Of a stretch of 64,000 bases of DNA, positions 1 to 11,869 are shown in pieces (position 1 is the stretch's first letter; each line of letters starts with the position of its first letter). The stretch spans positions 43,331,464 through 43,395,463 of the forward strand of contig CM037857.1 in NCBI GenBank assembly GCA_021292105.1. The letters run 5' to 3'. The position numbers and the translations under genes were made by a program. The stretch is from Anadara kagoshimensis. Its lineage: Eukaryota; Mollusca; Bivalvia; Arcoida; Arcidae. The notes under the pieces are model-generated. The model did no database searches. It was not told the origin of the DNA and saw nothing but the letters and a program-made list of their open reading frames with translations.

Positions 1-502
1 AGTCAGTGGTAAGTGTAATCGGCTACAAAACCAGTGTTCTCTCCCCTTATGTGAATGGGGCTGGTACCAGCTACAATACTAATGCTCTCTTGCCATTTTA
101 TGAATAGGGCTGGGTCCCTTGCAATTATAAAACTCCAAAGTTTTAAAGCTGAATTTTCCAAATTGTGAAAATTGGCAGTGATTGTGAAAAAAAAAAAAAC
201 AGTAGAGGGTTTTTAATTGTTAATGGGTCCCAATATGAAAAAAGTCATTGAAAATCCTTTGTAATTTGTTACTGTCCCAGTGTGTGCCAAACTTTCAAAA
301 TGATTAATGGACATTCGGTCTGGTAAACCTAGAAACTTTACCAGACTGTAAAGTTTTTTACTGGACCAAAAATTCTTCAATAAAAAGAAAACAATTATTC
401 GATTTTGTAAATATTTACTTATTTTCTCCTTTAAAACGGAAAGCTACGGGAGGCAGAAATTATAAAGAAAATTTGAAAGAAAATTTAAGAAACATTGGTT
501 AC

Positions 503-1175
503 AGACCTCAGTTGTGACTTGACACTCAAAATTAGCCAATTTTGGACTTAACACATTAGTGTTATGCACCCATATTTCAATAATTTTGCTGAAACAACAT
601 GAATGTTGATACTTTTTCAATTCAGGAGAATTAAAACAATATTTCTATACTGTATTTATGACCCAAGTGCAAATTTTCACAATTTTGGAAAACATTTTGT
701 TTCCATGGCAACCACAAAAAATTGCAAAATATTACCCCCAAATAGGCCATATTCATAGAATCAGATGGTAAACAAACCTCGAACTACATACAATGGCACA
801 CATTTTCCCTGAATCCTTAAATATTCCACTTTTTCTTTGTGAAGGAAAACCAGGGTCTTGTTGGATTCATTTTTTCAGAAATTTGGGAAATGTGCCAACC
901 ATGCTAAAAGCACATGGCAATGTTTACATCCAAAATGTGGTCTTGCCATAGGAAGTGTATGGTGCGGCGGAAGTCCTTATGCCGGAAATATAGTGCTATA
1001 GTCAATCAATTCAGGTTTAAATTTTTGCAAACCTAAGAACCTCTCACCATGGCAATATTGCAAACTACTACCTATTAACAAATTTAAATGAGCATGGTCT
1101 AAGGAAAGGCATCTGGGTTTGTTTTATGCACTACTTTTGACCGTCCCACATCTGGCCTTATCACGACTGAGGTCT
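503..1175. mobile_element. 0.67 kb MITE-like element, copy 1
   Basis: Bounded by inverted AGACCTCAGT / ACTGAGGTCT ends; similarity extends to about 22 bp with several mismatches. A near-identical second copy lies 1.83 kb downstream in the same orientation. No coding potential and no clear target duplication, so the superfamily is unknown. The two copies differ almost entirely by 1 bp indels. Confidence 0.55.
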
Positions 1176-2329
1176 CATACCATAAGGCTCAGGCTAAATT
1201 TCAAAACTCAGAATTTTACTTATTTCACTTCATATTCTGAAAGAAGACAATATTCTGAATTAAATGATATATAACATGGTGCTGGTGTTTGCAAATTTTG
1301 CCAAAATAGGCTTCATTCAACTGATAGGGTAGCATTCCATAATATGGTCATTTTACAATCATTTAGACTGATTTTGGCAATTTTGGCAAAATTGATCAAA
1401 CTCATTGGAGTTGAATGCTTTTTCCAAATGACTTTAAACCAAATAAAACAGATAATTTCATTATAGTTGTCTTATGCTGAATGTGCATATCAAAATTTTA
1501 CATTCAAACTCTAGTTTTTGCCAAATTGTTGCCAATTTTGCCAAATCAAAAGGAATGAATATCAAAACAAGTAAAAGTACAGCACAAGCTGAATTTAATC
1601 AATTAAGATTTGCAAATAATGCCAATAACTGTGGAATAGTCCATGAAATTTTGAATTTTTGTATCAGTTTCTATTGAAATTCACTTGTTTCCAGTTAAAA
1701 ATCAAGAAATTTCATATTGCATAATAGAGATAATGGGAGGTAATTCTTGAATTCCATTATTCAAACACCTCCAAATGTTTTAATGACATCATAATTGCAA
1801 AATATGATGTCATTAGTTTTAGGGTACACTAAAATTTGAATTTTATGCAGATTCATATAGCTAAAGTTGATGAATATTGGTTGCAAAATATGAATTGCTG
1901 CAATATGCACACTGTTTTGCCATGTTTAGGCTTTAGGATAGCACACACTGCCAAATATAAGACAAATTGAAATCCATTCACATGGAACAATTGGTACATT
2001 TGTTCTTGTTGACTCAGTTTCCATGGTGATTTCAATGTTTACACATAACCCAACTGTTTTCCAATAGATTTTGCATGAAAAGTAACTAAAATAACATAAA
2101 AATTGTCCAAAATAGCTCATAGTATCCCTAAATACATAAATCAGACAATTTGACCTTTTTGCACTTAAACTGACCTTTGACCTTTTACACTGAAAACCAT
2201 TGCAAATGAGTTCATTTCACATTTTTCCAAAGTGACTGATATATAATAGTGTAAAACAAGCATAAATAAGATTTTTCTTCATGAATTTTATGACTTTTCA
2301 TGATTTTGTATTTTTGCTTATGGTTACAG

Positions 2330-3000
2330 ACCTCAGTTGTGACTTGACACTCAAAATTAGCCAATTTTGGACTTAACACATTTAGTGTTATGCACCCATA
2401 TTTCAATAATTTTGCTGAAACAACATGAATGTTGATACTTTTTCAATTCAGGAGAATTAAAACATATTTCTATACTGTATTTATGACCAAGTGCAAATTT
2501 TCACAATTTTGGAAAACATTTGTTTCCATGGCAACCACAAAAAATTGCAAAATATTACCCCCAAATAGGCCATATTCATAGAATCAGATGGTAAACAAAC
2601 CTCGAACTACATACAATGGCACACATTTTCCCTGAATCTTAAATATTCCACTTTTTCTTTGTGAAGGAAAACCAGGGTCTTGTTGGATTCATTTTTCAGA
2701 AATTTGGGAAATGTGCCAACCATGCTAAAAGCACATGGCAATGTTTACATCCAAAATGTGGTCTTGCCATAGGAAGTGTATGGTGCGGCGGAAGTCCTTA
2801 TGCCGGAAATATAGTGCTATAGTCAATCAATTCAGGTTTAAAGTTTTGCAAACCTAAGAACCTCTCACCATGGCAATTATTGCAAAACTACTACCTATTA
2901 ACAAATTTAAATGAGCATGGTCTAAGGAAAGGCATCTGGGTTTGTTTTATGCTACTTTGACCGTCCCACATCTGGCCTTATCACGACTGAGGTCTCATAC
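2330..3000. mobile_element. 0.67 kb MITE-like element, copy 2
   Basis: Second direct copy of the element at 503-1175, with the same AGACCTCAGT-type inverted ends. Its right end abuts the small foldback that starts at 3001. The 1.15 kb between the copies (1176-2321) shows no coding signal. Confidence 0.55.
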
Positions 3001-3257
3001 CATTGGATGGAGGGGCGACCATGGTGCAATTTGACAAGGAGAAACGAGTCGGGTCGGGTTGAGTTAGGGAGGCGTAGCACACAATAATAATTTAAAAGGT
3101 CAGAATACATTATTTATGGAAGTACAAAAAATATATTCTGGCCTTTAAATTATATTGTGTGCTGCGCTTCCCGACCCGTAAAATTCAAAGCAGTGTGTGC
3201 ATGTCATACACATTTCTCCTCGTCAAATTGCATCCATGGTCGCCCCTCCATCCAATG
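3001..3257. mobile_element. 257 bp foldback element
   Basis: CATTGGATGG at 3001-3010 is the exact reverse complement of CCATCCAATG at 3248-3257. The arms stay complementary, with mismatches, nearly to the middle (around 3120), giving a long hairpin. No ORF of note. It adjoins the right end of the second 0.67 kb element copy. Confidence 0.55.
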
Positions 3258-3788
3258 CTGCTTAATGTTCTTTCACGTTTTCTTCATAATTGCGCCTCCT
3301 GTTGCTTTCCGTTTTTTGTGTTTTCCCTGGAATAGCTCCTGGAAACGTATATTTTTGTAATAACGGAAGTCGGATGGCAATAATAAAATTCTAATTGGAT
3401 CGAAACTATAATTCCGAATTTTTGGAGCTTTCTATTTTCCGAACTGGTTACCGGACATACGGTCCGGAAAAATCTGATTTTTTATCGGACCAGCGGTAAT
3501 TTTATCGGACTTGTCCGACGGTCCGACGAAGTTTGGCACACACTGCTGTCCTCCATTGACTTGTATTCACTAGGGTTTGCACAAACCTGGATTAATCATT
3601 GAATTCGTAATTTTCAGAAAAGTCATTGAAATGTTTTAGAAAAGTTCTTTAGGTCTTGATATAAAATAATAATCTGAACTTGTTCTTCATGAACAATGAA
3701 ATAATCTGTATATCAGTTTCTATATAACAGAATTTTTATTCTGAAAGTTATTTGATATACTAGGACATAGATTATTTTCTTTATACAG

Positions 3789-6700
3789 GAATTGAAGCAA
3801 CAGATGTAGGAAGTCTGTTAGAACAGTTTGAAGAAGGTAGGTCTTTATCAACTACAGGTTATTTACAACCATTATTCATCATCTTCTTTTTTTTTACACT
3901 TCTGTGTCATGTAGCAGATCAGATGCGTGCAATGCATTATAAATTTAAAAACATTAACGTGTATACATGTAAGTATTTGAATTTTAAAATTTAAATTTTA
4001 TCAAGATACAAAATGGTTATTTTACGATTAAAAGCAAAAGTAAATATCGTTAAGGTCTATATTTTAAATAAATGTATTAAATTATATCTAATGAAAGAAG
4101 ATACTGATGCAAAAGATGTTGGAAGGACAAGGTATTTGAGTTGCATTTAGTTAAAAAGTATCTCAATATTTGCATATTCTTTGCACAGAATGACAAAAAC
4201 AAGAACAAAACAAAAACTAAACCCCCCAATAAAACACTGGCATCAAACTTATGTTAACACATTGTAAACTTTGATTGATTACAGTCAAACCTGTCTTAAA
4301 CCTCTCCTCTATATAAGGGCCACCTGCCGTTAAAGGTCAGTAAAATGTCCCAATCGCTCTATATAAAGGCCACTTTTACAGGTTCTCCTGAGTGGCCATT
4401 ATAGACAGGTTTGACTGTATATGTAATAAATTTGTTGTGTAACTTAGTATACATCTGTTACAGTGTCGCAAGGACTAAGTGATACAGATTCCATATTTTC
4501 CTCATCATCATCATTCTCGGTGGATAACGGCAACAACAAAATGTAAGTGTAGAAATGACTCTGACATTGAGGCTGAAAACAAGTTGCTCATATGGTCATT
4601 TGAGAAATAATTTACAGGAGTGCTGATTCAACAAGCTGCTTATAATTATGGAGGTGACAAGTAATTTACAAGAGTCTGATTCAAGCTCTTTTAATGTTGA
4701 TCATTAGAGGATCATTAAGATCACAAAATATTGATGATTTGAAATGATCTGATTATAGAAATACTGTTGATTAGATGGCATGGCAATAAAATAGACATTT
4801 GATTAAGGTTTAAATACTGTTTTTCCTCTGTCTGTATTATAAGAATCGCCCTATCCTTACATTGCAATGTTTATTTCAAATATCTATACTTACCTGCATC
4901 ACACTCCTTATCGTTCATGTTAATCAATCAATTTTGATTTAACTTGGAACAAATGTAGATTAAACTTGAGACAATGTGTCACATGACATACCGTAATCCT
5001 TCTATGTATTCGGACGAATTTTAATAATTTCATTTTCAAGTGTCCGGGAATTTAGAGGAAATATGAAAATTATACACTTGGAAAAATGGGGGTGTCCGAA
5101 TATTTAGAGTTGTCCGATATTTAGGAGCCGATAATATGTCTCGCTGCCCTCCCGTAAATGCAAGACCCTATCAACGACGATACGCACATGGATATCATCT
5201 ATAGTATCAATTTTCAAATAAAGTTCATGTTGAAATTACCTTTTGTGTTGTTTATTTCACAAAAAAAAATCGTTTTTTGAAGTGTTTGTTGACCAATAAT
5301 CATGATCCAATGTGTAATACACATCGAAGGACGCCATTTTTTGTAAGCAAATCGCGTGATTTTTGTCAGTAGTTCCCACCGTTTGAGGTTCACCGTTACC
5401 CACTTCGTCTTCTGTCACTGTCTACGGTCAAAATTTTTATAATTAATAATGGTCAAGAATATTTTTTAGTCAAGAAATTCCACATTTTGTACGATTAAGA
5501 ACCAAGACATGCATGAATGGGGTTCGCCGTGATCAATATAGCTTTTGTTTAAAAATCTATGTTATCACTCACAGAACACAATAGTTTACAAATACATTGT
5601 TTTAACTCACGTTTCAAACAATTTCAATCTTAGGAAAAACAATAAATACATCGTAATGTCCATCTTCCCGTTTTTAGACAAATGAAAGTATCAGAGGATC
5701 GGGAATTCCCATAGTTGACATGCACTGAATCAGAAGGGATTCCACAAGTTTCTCATCCAATGAAATTCATTGATAACGTCACTTCCTGAAAAAATGTCTT
5801 TGATGTTAGATTTGTGTGCCGACAGAACTTCTGGTCTCGTACGATGTTTCTTACCCACGATTTTTAATTTCAATCAACTTTCACTTTCAAAGAATATTAA
5901 AACACTTAATGCAGGTATGGCTATATTCAGCTTACATTAAAAACGTAAATACATCGTAAAATACTTGTCCTCAAAGTTACAATCATGACTCCATCACGCA
6001 AATACACAACGCAACAAACACATAAAAATAACAAATTCTAATATAAATTAACAACAAAACAACAACATTTCTTCTTGGTTTTATTCAATATTAATTATAA
6101 GCAATATGTATTGCTTGTTACGGGTGAATTCCAACAAAATCGCGTCCGGATTTAGAGGCAAAAAAATGCCGTCCGAAATTAGAGGAAATTTGAAAATTAT
6201 TGAAATTTCAAAATTGGGGTGTCCGAAAACATAGAGGGTCCGAATATATAGAAGGATTACGGTAGTATATATAACATTTTTGAACAAGATGTAAGAACAA
6301 GTAGTATTTATTTATATTTTTTCTTTGTAGGACATTTACAGAAGTAATACAGAATCCTGTAAAGTCTGTAACAGAACCTAAACAGAATAAAGAGGAGGAA
6401 GCTGGTAATTATTTCTTATCATCAATGACATATAATTCCTATATGAGTACATATTTTGAATTTTAGATTTTTTTTAATATATAGGCTGCAGAGGGGCTAA
6501 ATATGGATAGCTGGTGGCTGAAAAGCTAACAAGAGATAGAAATGAGCTGCTGAAAAGTTGTTGAGATATAAAATCTAGATATGATTTTTCTCTTTGAATA
6601 TTATAAGATACTGTAGATAATTTATTTATGAGCGTTGATATATATATATATATATATATTTATACTGAAAAGGATATATGTTAGTGTATTGCTAACTAAA

Positions 6701-9700
6701 AAATTTCTTTTTTCTCTGTCATTTTAAGACAACTGCATGGTTCATTTTTGCTCTAATAGATCCTTCAAGGATGGTGGAGAAAATTGACTGTCCAGAGAAA
6801 CCATCTACTTTCAGCAAATGAACTTTCTTGCACTAGAATCTGTCCCAAGGGGGACTTGAACTTAGGGGTATGATAGGAACTGTGATCTGTAATCACATGT
6901 TTTTGACCATTCAGTCACTTGGGGCCCTCTCAGCATAAACAAATCATAGTGGTCCAGATTTATGTAATATATAGTATATATTAATTTTAAATATTCTGTA
7001 TTTGTAGACATAAAATTAACGGATGATCTAATTAAGAAGATCAGAGCTAAAATTAAAAGAAAGTCGGCCATCATGTTGCCAATGGGAACACCATCCAAAA
7101 ATGGAAGGGGTAGTGCTACAGTTATACCAGTAAACCGACAGACTTCAAAGTTACAAAAAATAATGATGCAGAAATCTCAATCGCCGACAATCTGACTTCA
7201 CTGAGTTCATATACACCTGAACCAGATAATAGTTCAAATTTATCTACAGCTAGTGAGGGTTCAAAACCTAAAAAATCTGTAGAGATAGGAGGGAAATTTG
7301 AAGTCAGTAACGATTATTATGACCTATCACTGATCATGATTATTGTGTAAATTCAATTAAACCTGGAAATAGTGTTGATAGTTCAAAGACAAATGTGGAT
7401 AAATTCTGTGAAATGTATCCAGAAGAGGATATATTAGATTTAGAAGATGGAGAAATTAATGATTTGGACTTTGACAAGGAAAACCAAAATGATAGCAGAG
7501 ATTCCGGTATACACGAACCATTCACGTCATTGAAAAGACCAGACAATCTCGAACAAAAAGGAATTATCGCAATAAACGAGAGGATAGCCCTGAGAGAACT
7601 GGCGATGAAAAATACTTTGACAAAATTCCTTCTTATTATACTGCATTATCTCTGTCGTCAAAACCACCTAAAAAGAATTCCACAAAACCTGTTAATCAGA
7701 CAGAATTACAGATCATGACTTTATACAGCGTGACCCTTCTCCTAGTAGGACTCGACATTGTGCAGTAAAATTCCAGCCTATCACAGTTGTTTTACAAACA
7801 GTACTAAATATGACTCAAGGGCTGGGAATAATGATGAATTATCTATAGATTTTAGTCAAGACAGTAAACTTTCAAGTGGATATTCTAGTCGCAGTTATTC
7901 TCCTTCAGACATGGTCATTAGTTCAAGACATTGTTCAAGGTCAAGGTCTAGATCTTGGTCACGGTCAAGATCAAGATCACGTTCAGGATCACCTAACAAT
8001 AGTTCAAAGTTGCGTGATAGAAGAATGAGAGGAAGGAGGCGCAGGAGAGGTTCATACTCATCAGATTCTAGATCTAGATCAAGGTCATCAGATTATTCAA
8101 GGTCACGGTAAGTAAAAAATTATCATTTTCAAACCAACATTTCCACTTCAGCTGGTTTGACTACATGCCATGTACTCATGGCTTTATCATTATTTTTCAT
8201 ACATGCATCATAAGCTACCTGTTCATAAAGTACTATTGAACATTTTATTTCGGCTAAATTGAAGTGTAATAAAGATATTGATATTGTACTGGAATTTGAT
8301 AATTGATCTACCTTTATGATTAAGTTAGTTTAGATGCAGACCTACATGTAGTCCAAGGCTTCTTTCTTTTTGTTTTGCTTCAAAAGTATTTACAAAATGT
8401 TTTTCATATCTCATAATGTGTATTAAATTTATGGAATTAACATACTAGATTGACTTGAATATTTCTTTTCATTGCAGATCTCATTCCCGTTCATGTTCTC
8501 GCTCAAGATCTAGGTCAAGGTCCAGAAGATCTAGGTCGCGTTCCAGGAGTGTACTAAAACGGTATGTTACGGTTTCTTTTGATTGATTCTATCTTTAAGG
8601 CTGATGCAAAGCTGTTAAATTTTCATTAGTAAAAATCCATTGTAGATGGTTAACAGTTCTATAGTTTTCAATCTTAAGATTTTTCAAAGGGGACAGTCTA
8701 AACACCATAACAGTAATATTTTTGCATTCATTAAATGTTAAATATGGCCCTATGATTTATGTGGTAAATAATGGGATCAATGGCCCCCTCTGGAATGAAC
8801 ACTAGGAGTTTCAGGGATAGAAGTTGAGCATGCAATTGTGCTAAATTTGACCTTAATTTTGAAGTAGATCCCAGGTGATATATAAGCTACTAGTCATTCT
8901 TTAGAATGAAAATAAAAATTTGGTCCACTTTCCACATATTCTGGGTAACGGAATCATTTTAAACAAGAATTTAAATGACGATCGTTATCACACATGCAAA
9001 TAAATTCATTTTTATAATAAAAAAAACTTGCACAGGTTTCAGTGATTCAGCAACCTACAGATTAAAGGCCTGTGCAGTTTTAAGCAACCACCTAAAAAGT
9101 TACTTGGTAGAGTGCTTGCTCCATAAGTTGGAGGTTGTGGGTTCGAGCCCCGACCGGGTCTGACCAAAGACTTGAAAGTGGGTAGTGACTTCTTTTGGCA
9201 AGCACTCGACATTACAAAATGAAAGTCTTGGTTCTTTCGGATGGGAACTTAAAATAAATGAGGTTGTGTCATGATGGGTTTGACACGATAAAGAACCCTG
9301 CTGTATATTGCCATCAGCGCAACACACAGGCAAAATTTCTGCACCTTTGCCTATAGCTGGTGACGTCTCAATATAAGTGAAATATTCTTGACTGGGACAT
9401 TAGTCATTAAACACCATTACGCAACTCAACTCAATAAAAAATTAATCGGATAGCTTTAAAGCATTTGAACCATATTTATTACAGTTTTAAAGGGTAATTG
9501 TTTGATTATTTTCATTCCAAGACAAGATGTATATACAGTTAAATATCAGTTATTATTTATATTATACAGTGATGACTCCATTGAAAGAAAACGAGAAGAA
9601 AGACAAAAAATGAGAGAAGAGGAAAAGAAAGTTCAGATTGTAAGTACATGTTTATTATATTGGTAGAGAGAGAGAGAACAATACAAAAATGAATGCATTA

Positions 9701-11869
9701 TGATTTTAAGGTCATAGTCCAAGACAGGTAACTTTTGGATGGACTGATTACTTTTTCAGTAGTTCCCTATATACCTAGAAATTATCAAAGCAAGGACTGT
9801 TTGAAAATGGTTTGACTTATTTTGAACATTAAGTCATGTCTAGAAAAATCACCTGATTTACAGTATCAACAATGACGCAGGTTGATTGATGATTACGTTT
9901 TATCTTGTTAAGATCTTTAGCAAGCATTTTCAGACAGCAACAATCTGATATTTACACATATTTTGTTTTATCTTGCAGGAGGAACGTAGAATAGTATATG
10001 TAGGTAAAATACCACAAGACTACACCAAGTCACAGTTACGTAGGAGATTCCGTAGATTTGGTGAGATTGAAGAAGTTAGCACTCATTTCAGAGAAGCAGG
10101 GTAATTATTATCTTCAGAAAATTTGGTCTTTAAAAAGTGTTGTTATCACTATAGCTGTTTGAAGTATTCGATTTAAAGTTGTTATACAATGCAATTTCAG
10201 ATTGCTATAATCAAGTGAACTTTGATAAATTTATTAAATTTGGACACTTAACAAGCATGGAAAGAGTGATTTCACTCTGTTTTCGCCCCATCACATGGAG
10301 AAAAGTCGATTTTTGAGTTTTCAAAACATAAAAGTTTTTTAATTTTAAATTTTAACAAAAATCTAACTTTGCATAAATCTAAGGTTATTTTTATCTATAT
10401 TGTTTAATTTATAATATATGGGGGGGGGGGGGTGTCTTGCCTTGTCAGAACCAATCTGAACATTCTGACAACTAGTTTTAATAATGTTATATTTATTTTT
10501 CTTGCAGTGATAATTATGGATTTGTGACATTTGCCTATACTTGTGATGCTTATGCAGCTGTAGAAAGTAAGTATTGTTCTAAGTCTAGAGATGGAATTAC
10601 GTAAAGTTTACATGTCAGAACTTTAACTGTGCCATATTTGGGGTCATAATTTGGTCACACTTAAAAATCTTTAGGGTATGTTTTTCACAATTTTCAACAA
10701 TAATGGTATTTTTCATCTTCACAACTTTGCCTACTTGTTTGATATATTATGTTCACAAACAATTTAGCCCCAATCCCATTCAGAACATATTGAAATCAGT
10801 CACATAAATGTGCCTTTTATAAATTTTATGGGAGATAGCAGTTGAGATTTATGGTAATTCAATACCCATTTGTTTTCAGCTGACTTTTTTTTCACTTTTT
10901 GGAAACTAAGATGAAATAGATGAAGTAGAATTTTGCATTATGTTGCTTTCTATGTTTAAATTCTCTTGTATTGTTTTTCTGCAAGATTTGAGCTCTTTAA
11001 TTGATTTATGTTTGAAATTTAAAAACGAAAAGCAAAAAAGTACATATTGTTTTTAAGTCAACTTTTCATTAGACTTTATCTGAAACATTTGTATACAAAC
11101 ACGGTTTACATAAATGTGGAAAAGCTTTGAGTTCATGATTTGTTAGATAATGTTATAATTCTGGTTGTCTTTGCTAAACCATTTATCTGATTGTCATATG
11201 TACTTATTCTTTTCTTTTTTTAACAGAGGGTAATGCTATACCAGGAGAACAACATTTTGATCTATGTTTTGGAGGCAGACGTCAGTTTTGTGATACAGAA
11301 TATGCTGATTTAGGTAAGAAGGTCTTAATTTTGACTTTGTTTGAAGTGACTTTCTTAAGTAGCTCTTCCAGAGTGCCAGCTTGTTGATTACATGGGGGCA
11401 CTCCTGTTTCCTTTACCATTCCAGAACGGACCACCTTGATATAGTTTATATGATTGGGATACTACACAATTGCAGCATCTACTAATTTTAGAGATCTAAC
11501 ACATTCAAATTATAAAAATATATGTTTTTCGGTCAAAAAATGAAAATTTGTACTACAAGTTAAATAATATATATTCTAGATCTCATAATAAGCTATATAC
11601 ATGTAAATCCCTGAAATTACACCCAGTGAAAAGGTTGGAAATGACAAAATTCGAACATTTGAACCTGTGAAATAAAGCACATTTACAGTATGCTTCATAC
11701 ACTAAAATGTGTTATAAGTTGGCAGAATGAAAATTTGTTGTTTTCTTTATTGATAGATGGTAATATGGAGATGCAGGAAGAGTTTGATACATTACCACAG
11801 GGCAGTGACACTGTTGATTTTGATGAACTGTTAAAGCAGGCGGTAAAACAGGCATCTGGAAAATCGTGA
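3789..11869 (+). CDS. PPARGC1: PGC-1 family transcriptional coactivator (3' exons; 5' end outside window)
   Basis: Coactivator that docks on nuclear receptors and other factors to drive mitochondrial and metabolic genes; it acts in the nucleus. Exons with consensus splice sites and matching phases: 3789-3836, 4464-4542, 6331-6404, 7008-8107, 8478-8561, 9570-9639, 9979-10100, 10508-10566, 11227-11313, 11757-11869 (stop TGA). In order they encode an acidic/Ser segment (DVGSLLEQFEE), a DHDY motif, an Arg-Ser domain, a basic helix (ERKREERQKMREEEKK), an RRM opening RRIVYVGKIPQDY and closing DLCFGGRRQFC, and a tail SDTVDFDELLKQA. The RRM plus DxxDFDxLLK tail is diagnostic of vertebrate PGC-1alpha/PRC and insect spargel. 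The N-terminal activation domain and LXXLL motifs are not in the window. The 7008-8107 exon changes frame several times; see its own entry. Confidence 0.88.
4282..4417. mobile_element. 136 bp mariner-type MITE (CAGTCAAACCTGTC ends)
   Basis: Ends CAGTCAAACCTGTC and GACAGGTTTGACTG are exact inverted copies flanked by TA on both sides (4280-4281, 4418-4419), as made by Tc1/mariner transposases. The interior has a second inverted pair built on 'TATATAAGGGCCAC'. It lies in a PGC-1 intron. Related copies occur at about 28580-28668, 41280-41352, 46014-46192 and 49780-49946. Confidence 0.65.
4991..6262. mobile_element. 1.27 kb TA-flanked element with CCGTAATCCTTCTAT ends
   Basis: Inverted ends CCGTAATCCTTCTATGTATT / AATATATAGAAGGATTACGG with TA on each side (4989-4990 and 6263-6264). 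Inside each end there is a GTCCG-containing block of about 70 bp ('TTTAGAGGAAAT.TGAAAATT') that is repeated in the same orientation rather than inverted. No transposase is visible. Non-autonomous, probably Tc1/mariner-like by target site. It lies in a PGC-1 intron. Confidence 0.6.
6635..6662. repeat. (TA)n microsatellite
   Basis: Run of alternating T and A in a PGC-1 intron; no other feature. Confidence 0.6.
7008..8107 (+). CDS. PPARGC1: PGC-1 large central exon (DHDY motif and RS domain), frame interrupted
   Basis: The exon opens in phase with the upstream exon (DIKLTDDLIKKIRAKIKRK) and ends in phase with the downstream RS exon (SSDYSRSR). Plausible coding text runs throughout but in changing frames, with about five switches. 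At least two sit at A-runs: near 7155 (TTACAAAAAATAA) and near 7557 (CAAAAAGG). Others lie near 7325, 7710 and 7755. A DHDYC motif is encoded at 7332-7346; DHDY is the HCF-1 binding motif of PGC-1 and PRC. From about 7900 the sequence is rich in SRSRSR dipeptides. Because the exons on either side are intact and well conserved, assembly indels are more likely than a dead gene. Confidence 0.7.
9085..9435 (+). mobile_element. tRNA-derived SINE
   Basis: The head has a tRNA-like A-box region (TTGGTAGAGTGCTTGCTCC) and a B box (GGTTCGAGCCCC). It is followed by the conserved body found in the other copies here: 'AAAGTGGGTAGTGACT', 'CTTTCGGATGGGAACTTAAA', 'GCACCTTTGCCTATAGCTGG'. The tail is 'TTGACTGGGACATTAGTC..TTAAACACCATTACGCAACTC'. 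This is the most complete plus-strand copy in the window and lies in a PGC-1 intron. It is not a functional tRNA gene. Confidence 0.8.
9979..11313 (+). CDS. PPARGC1: PGC-1 RRM-encoding exons (9979-10100, 10508-10566, 11227-11313)
   Basis: Three exons of 122, 59 and 87 nt join in phase to give the complete RNA recognition motif. RNP2-like VYVGKI is in the first exon and RNP1-like NYGFVTFAY in the second; the family-specific DLCFGGRRQFC ending is in the third. The human PGC-1 paralogues share the order: YVGKI, then FGEIEE, then YGF(I/V)TY, then C(F/G)GR(K/R)QF. This is the best conserved part of the gene and fixes its identity and strand. No frame problem is seen here. Confidence 0.92.

Larger units (their letters stand above)
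278..3545. mobile_element. hAT-like non-autonomous element with nested insertions
   Basis: The two ends are inverted copies beginning CAGTGTGTGCCAAACTT. They are flanked by an identical 6 bp direct repeat, CTGTCC, at 272-277 and 3546-3551. Sub-terminal sequence on both sides has short 'gg(t/a)ccg' type motifs facing inward. The interior holds no transposase. It is occupied by two copies of a 0.67 kb element (about 503-1175 and 2330-3000) and a foldback at 3001-3257. CAGTG-type ends resemble hAT elements; most hATs make 8 bp duplications but 5-6 bp lineages are known. The superfamily is inferred from ends and duplication only. Confidence 0.6.

Noticed and set aside
7340-7546. Minus-strand ORF opposite the PGC-1 exon
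   Set aside because: Shadow of the acidic/Ser-rich plus-strand coding sequence.
9110-9150. Possible tRNA gene (A and B boxes at 9093-9147)
   Set aside because: Stems do not pair and the sequence continues into the SINE body shared by many copies here.
10421-10432. Poly-G run in a PGC-1 intron as a quadruplex or regulatory site
   Set aside because: A single uninterrupted run with no partner G-tracts; more likely a homopolymer or sequencing artefact.
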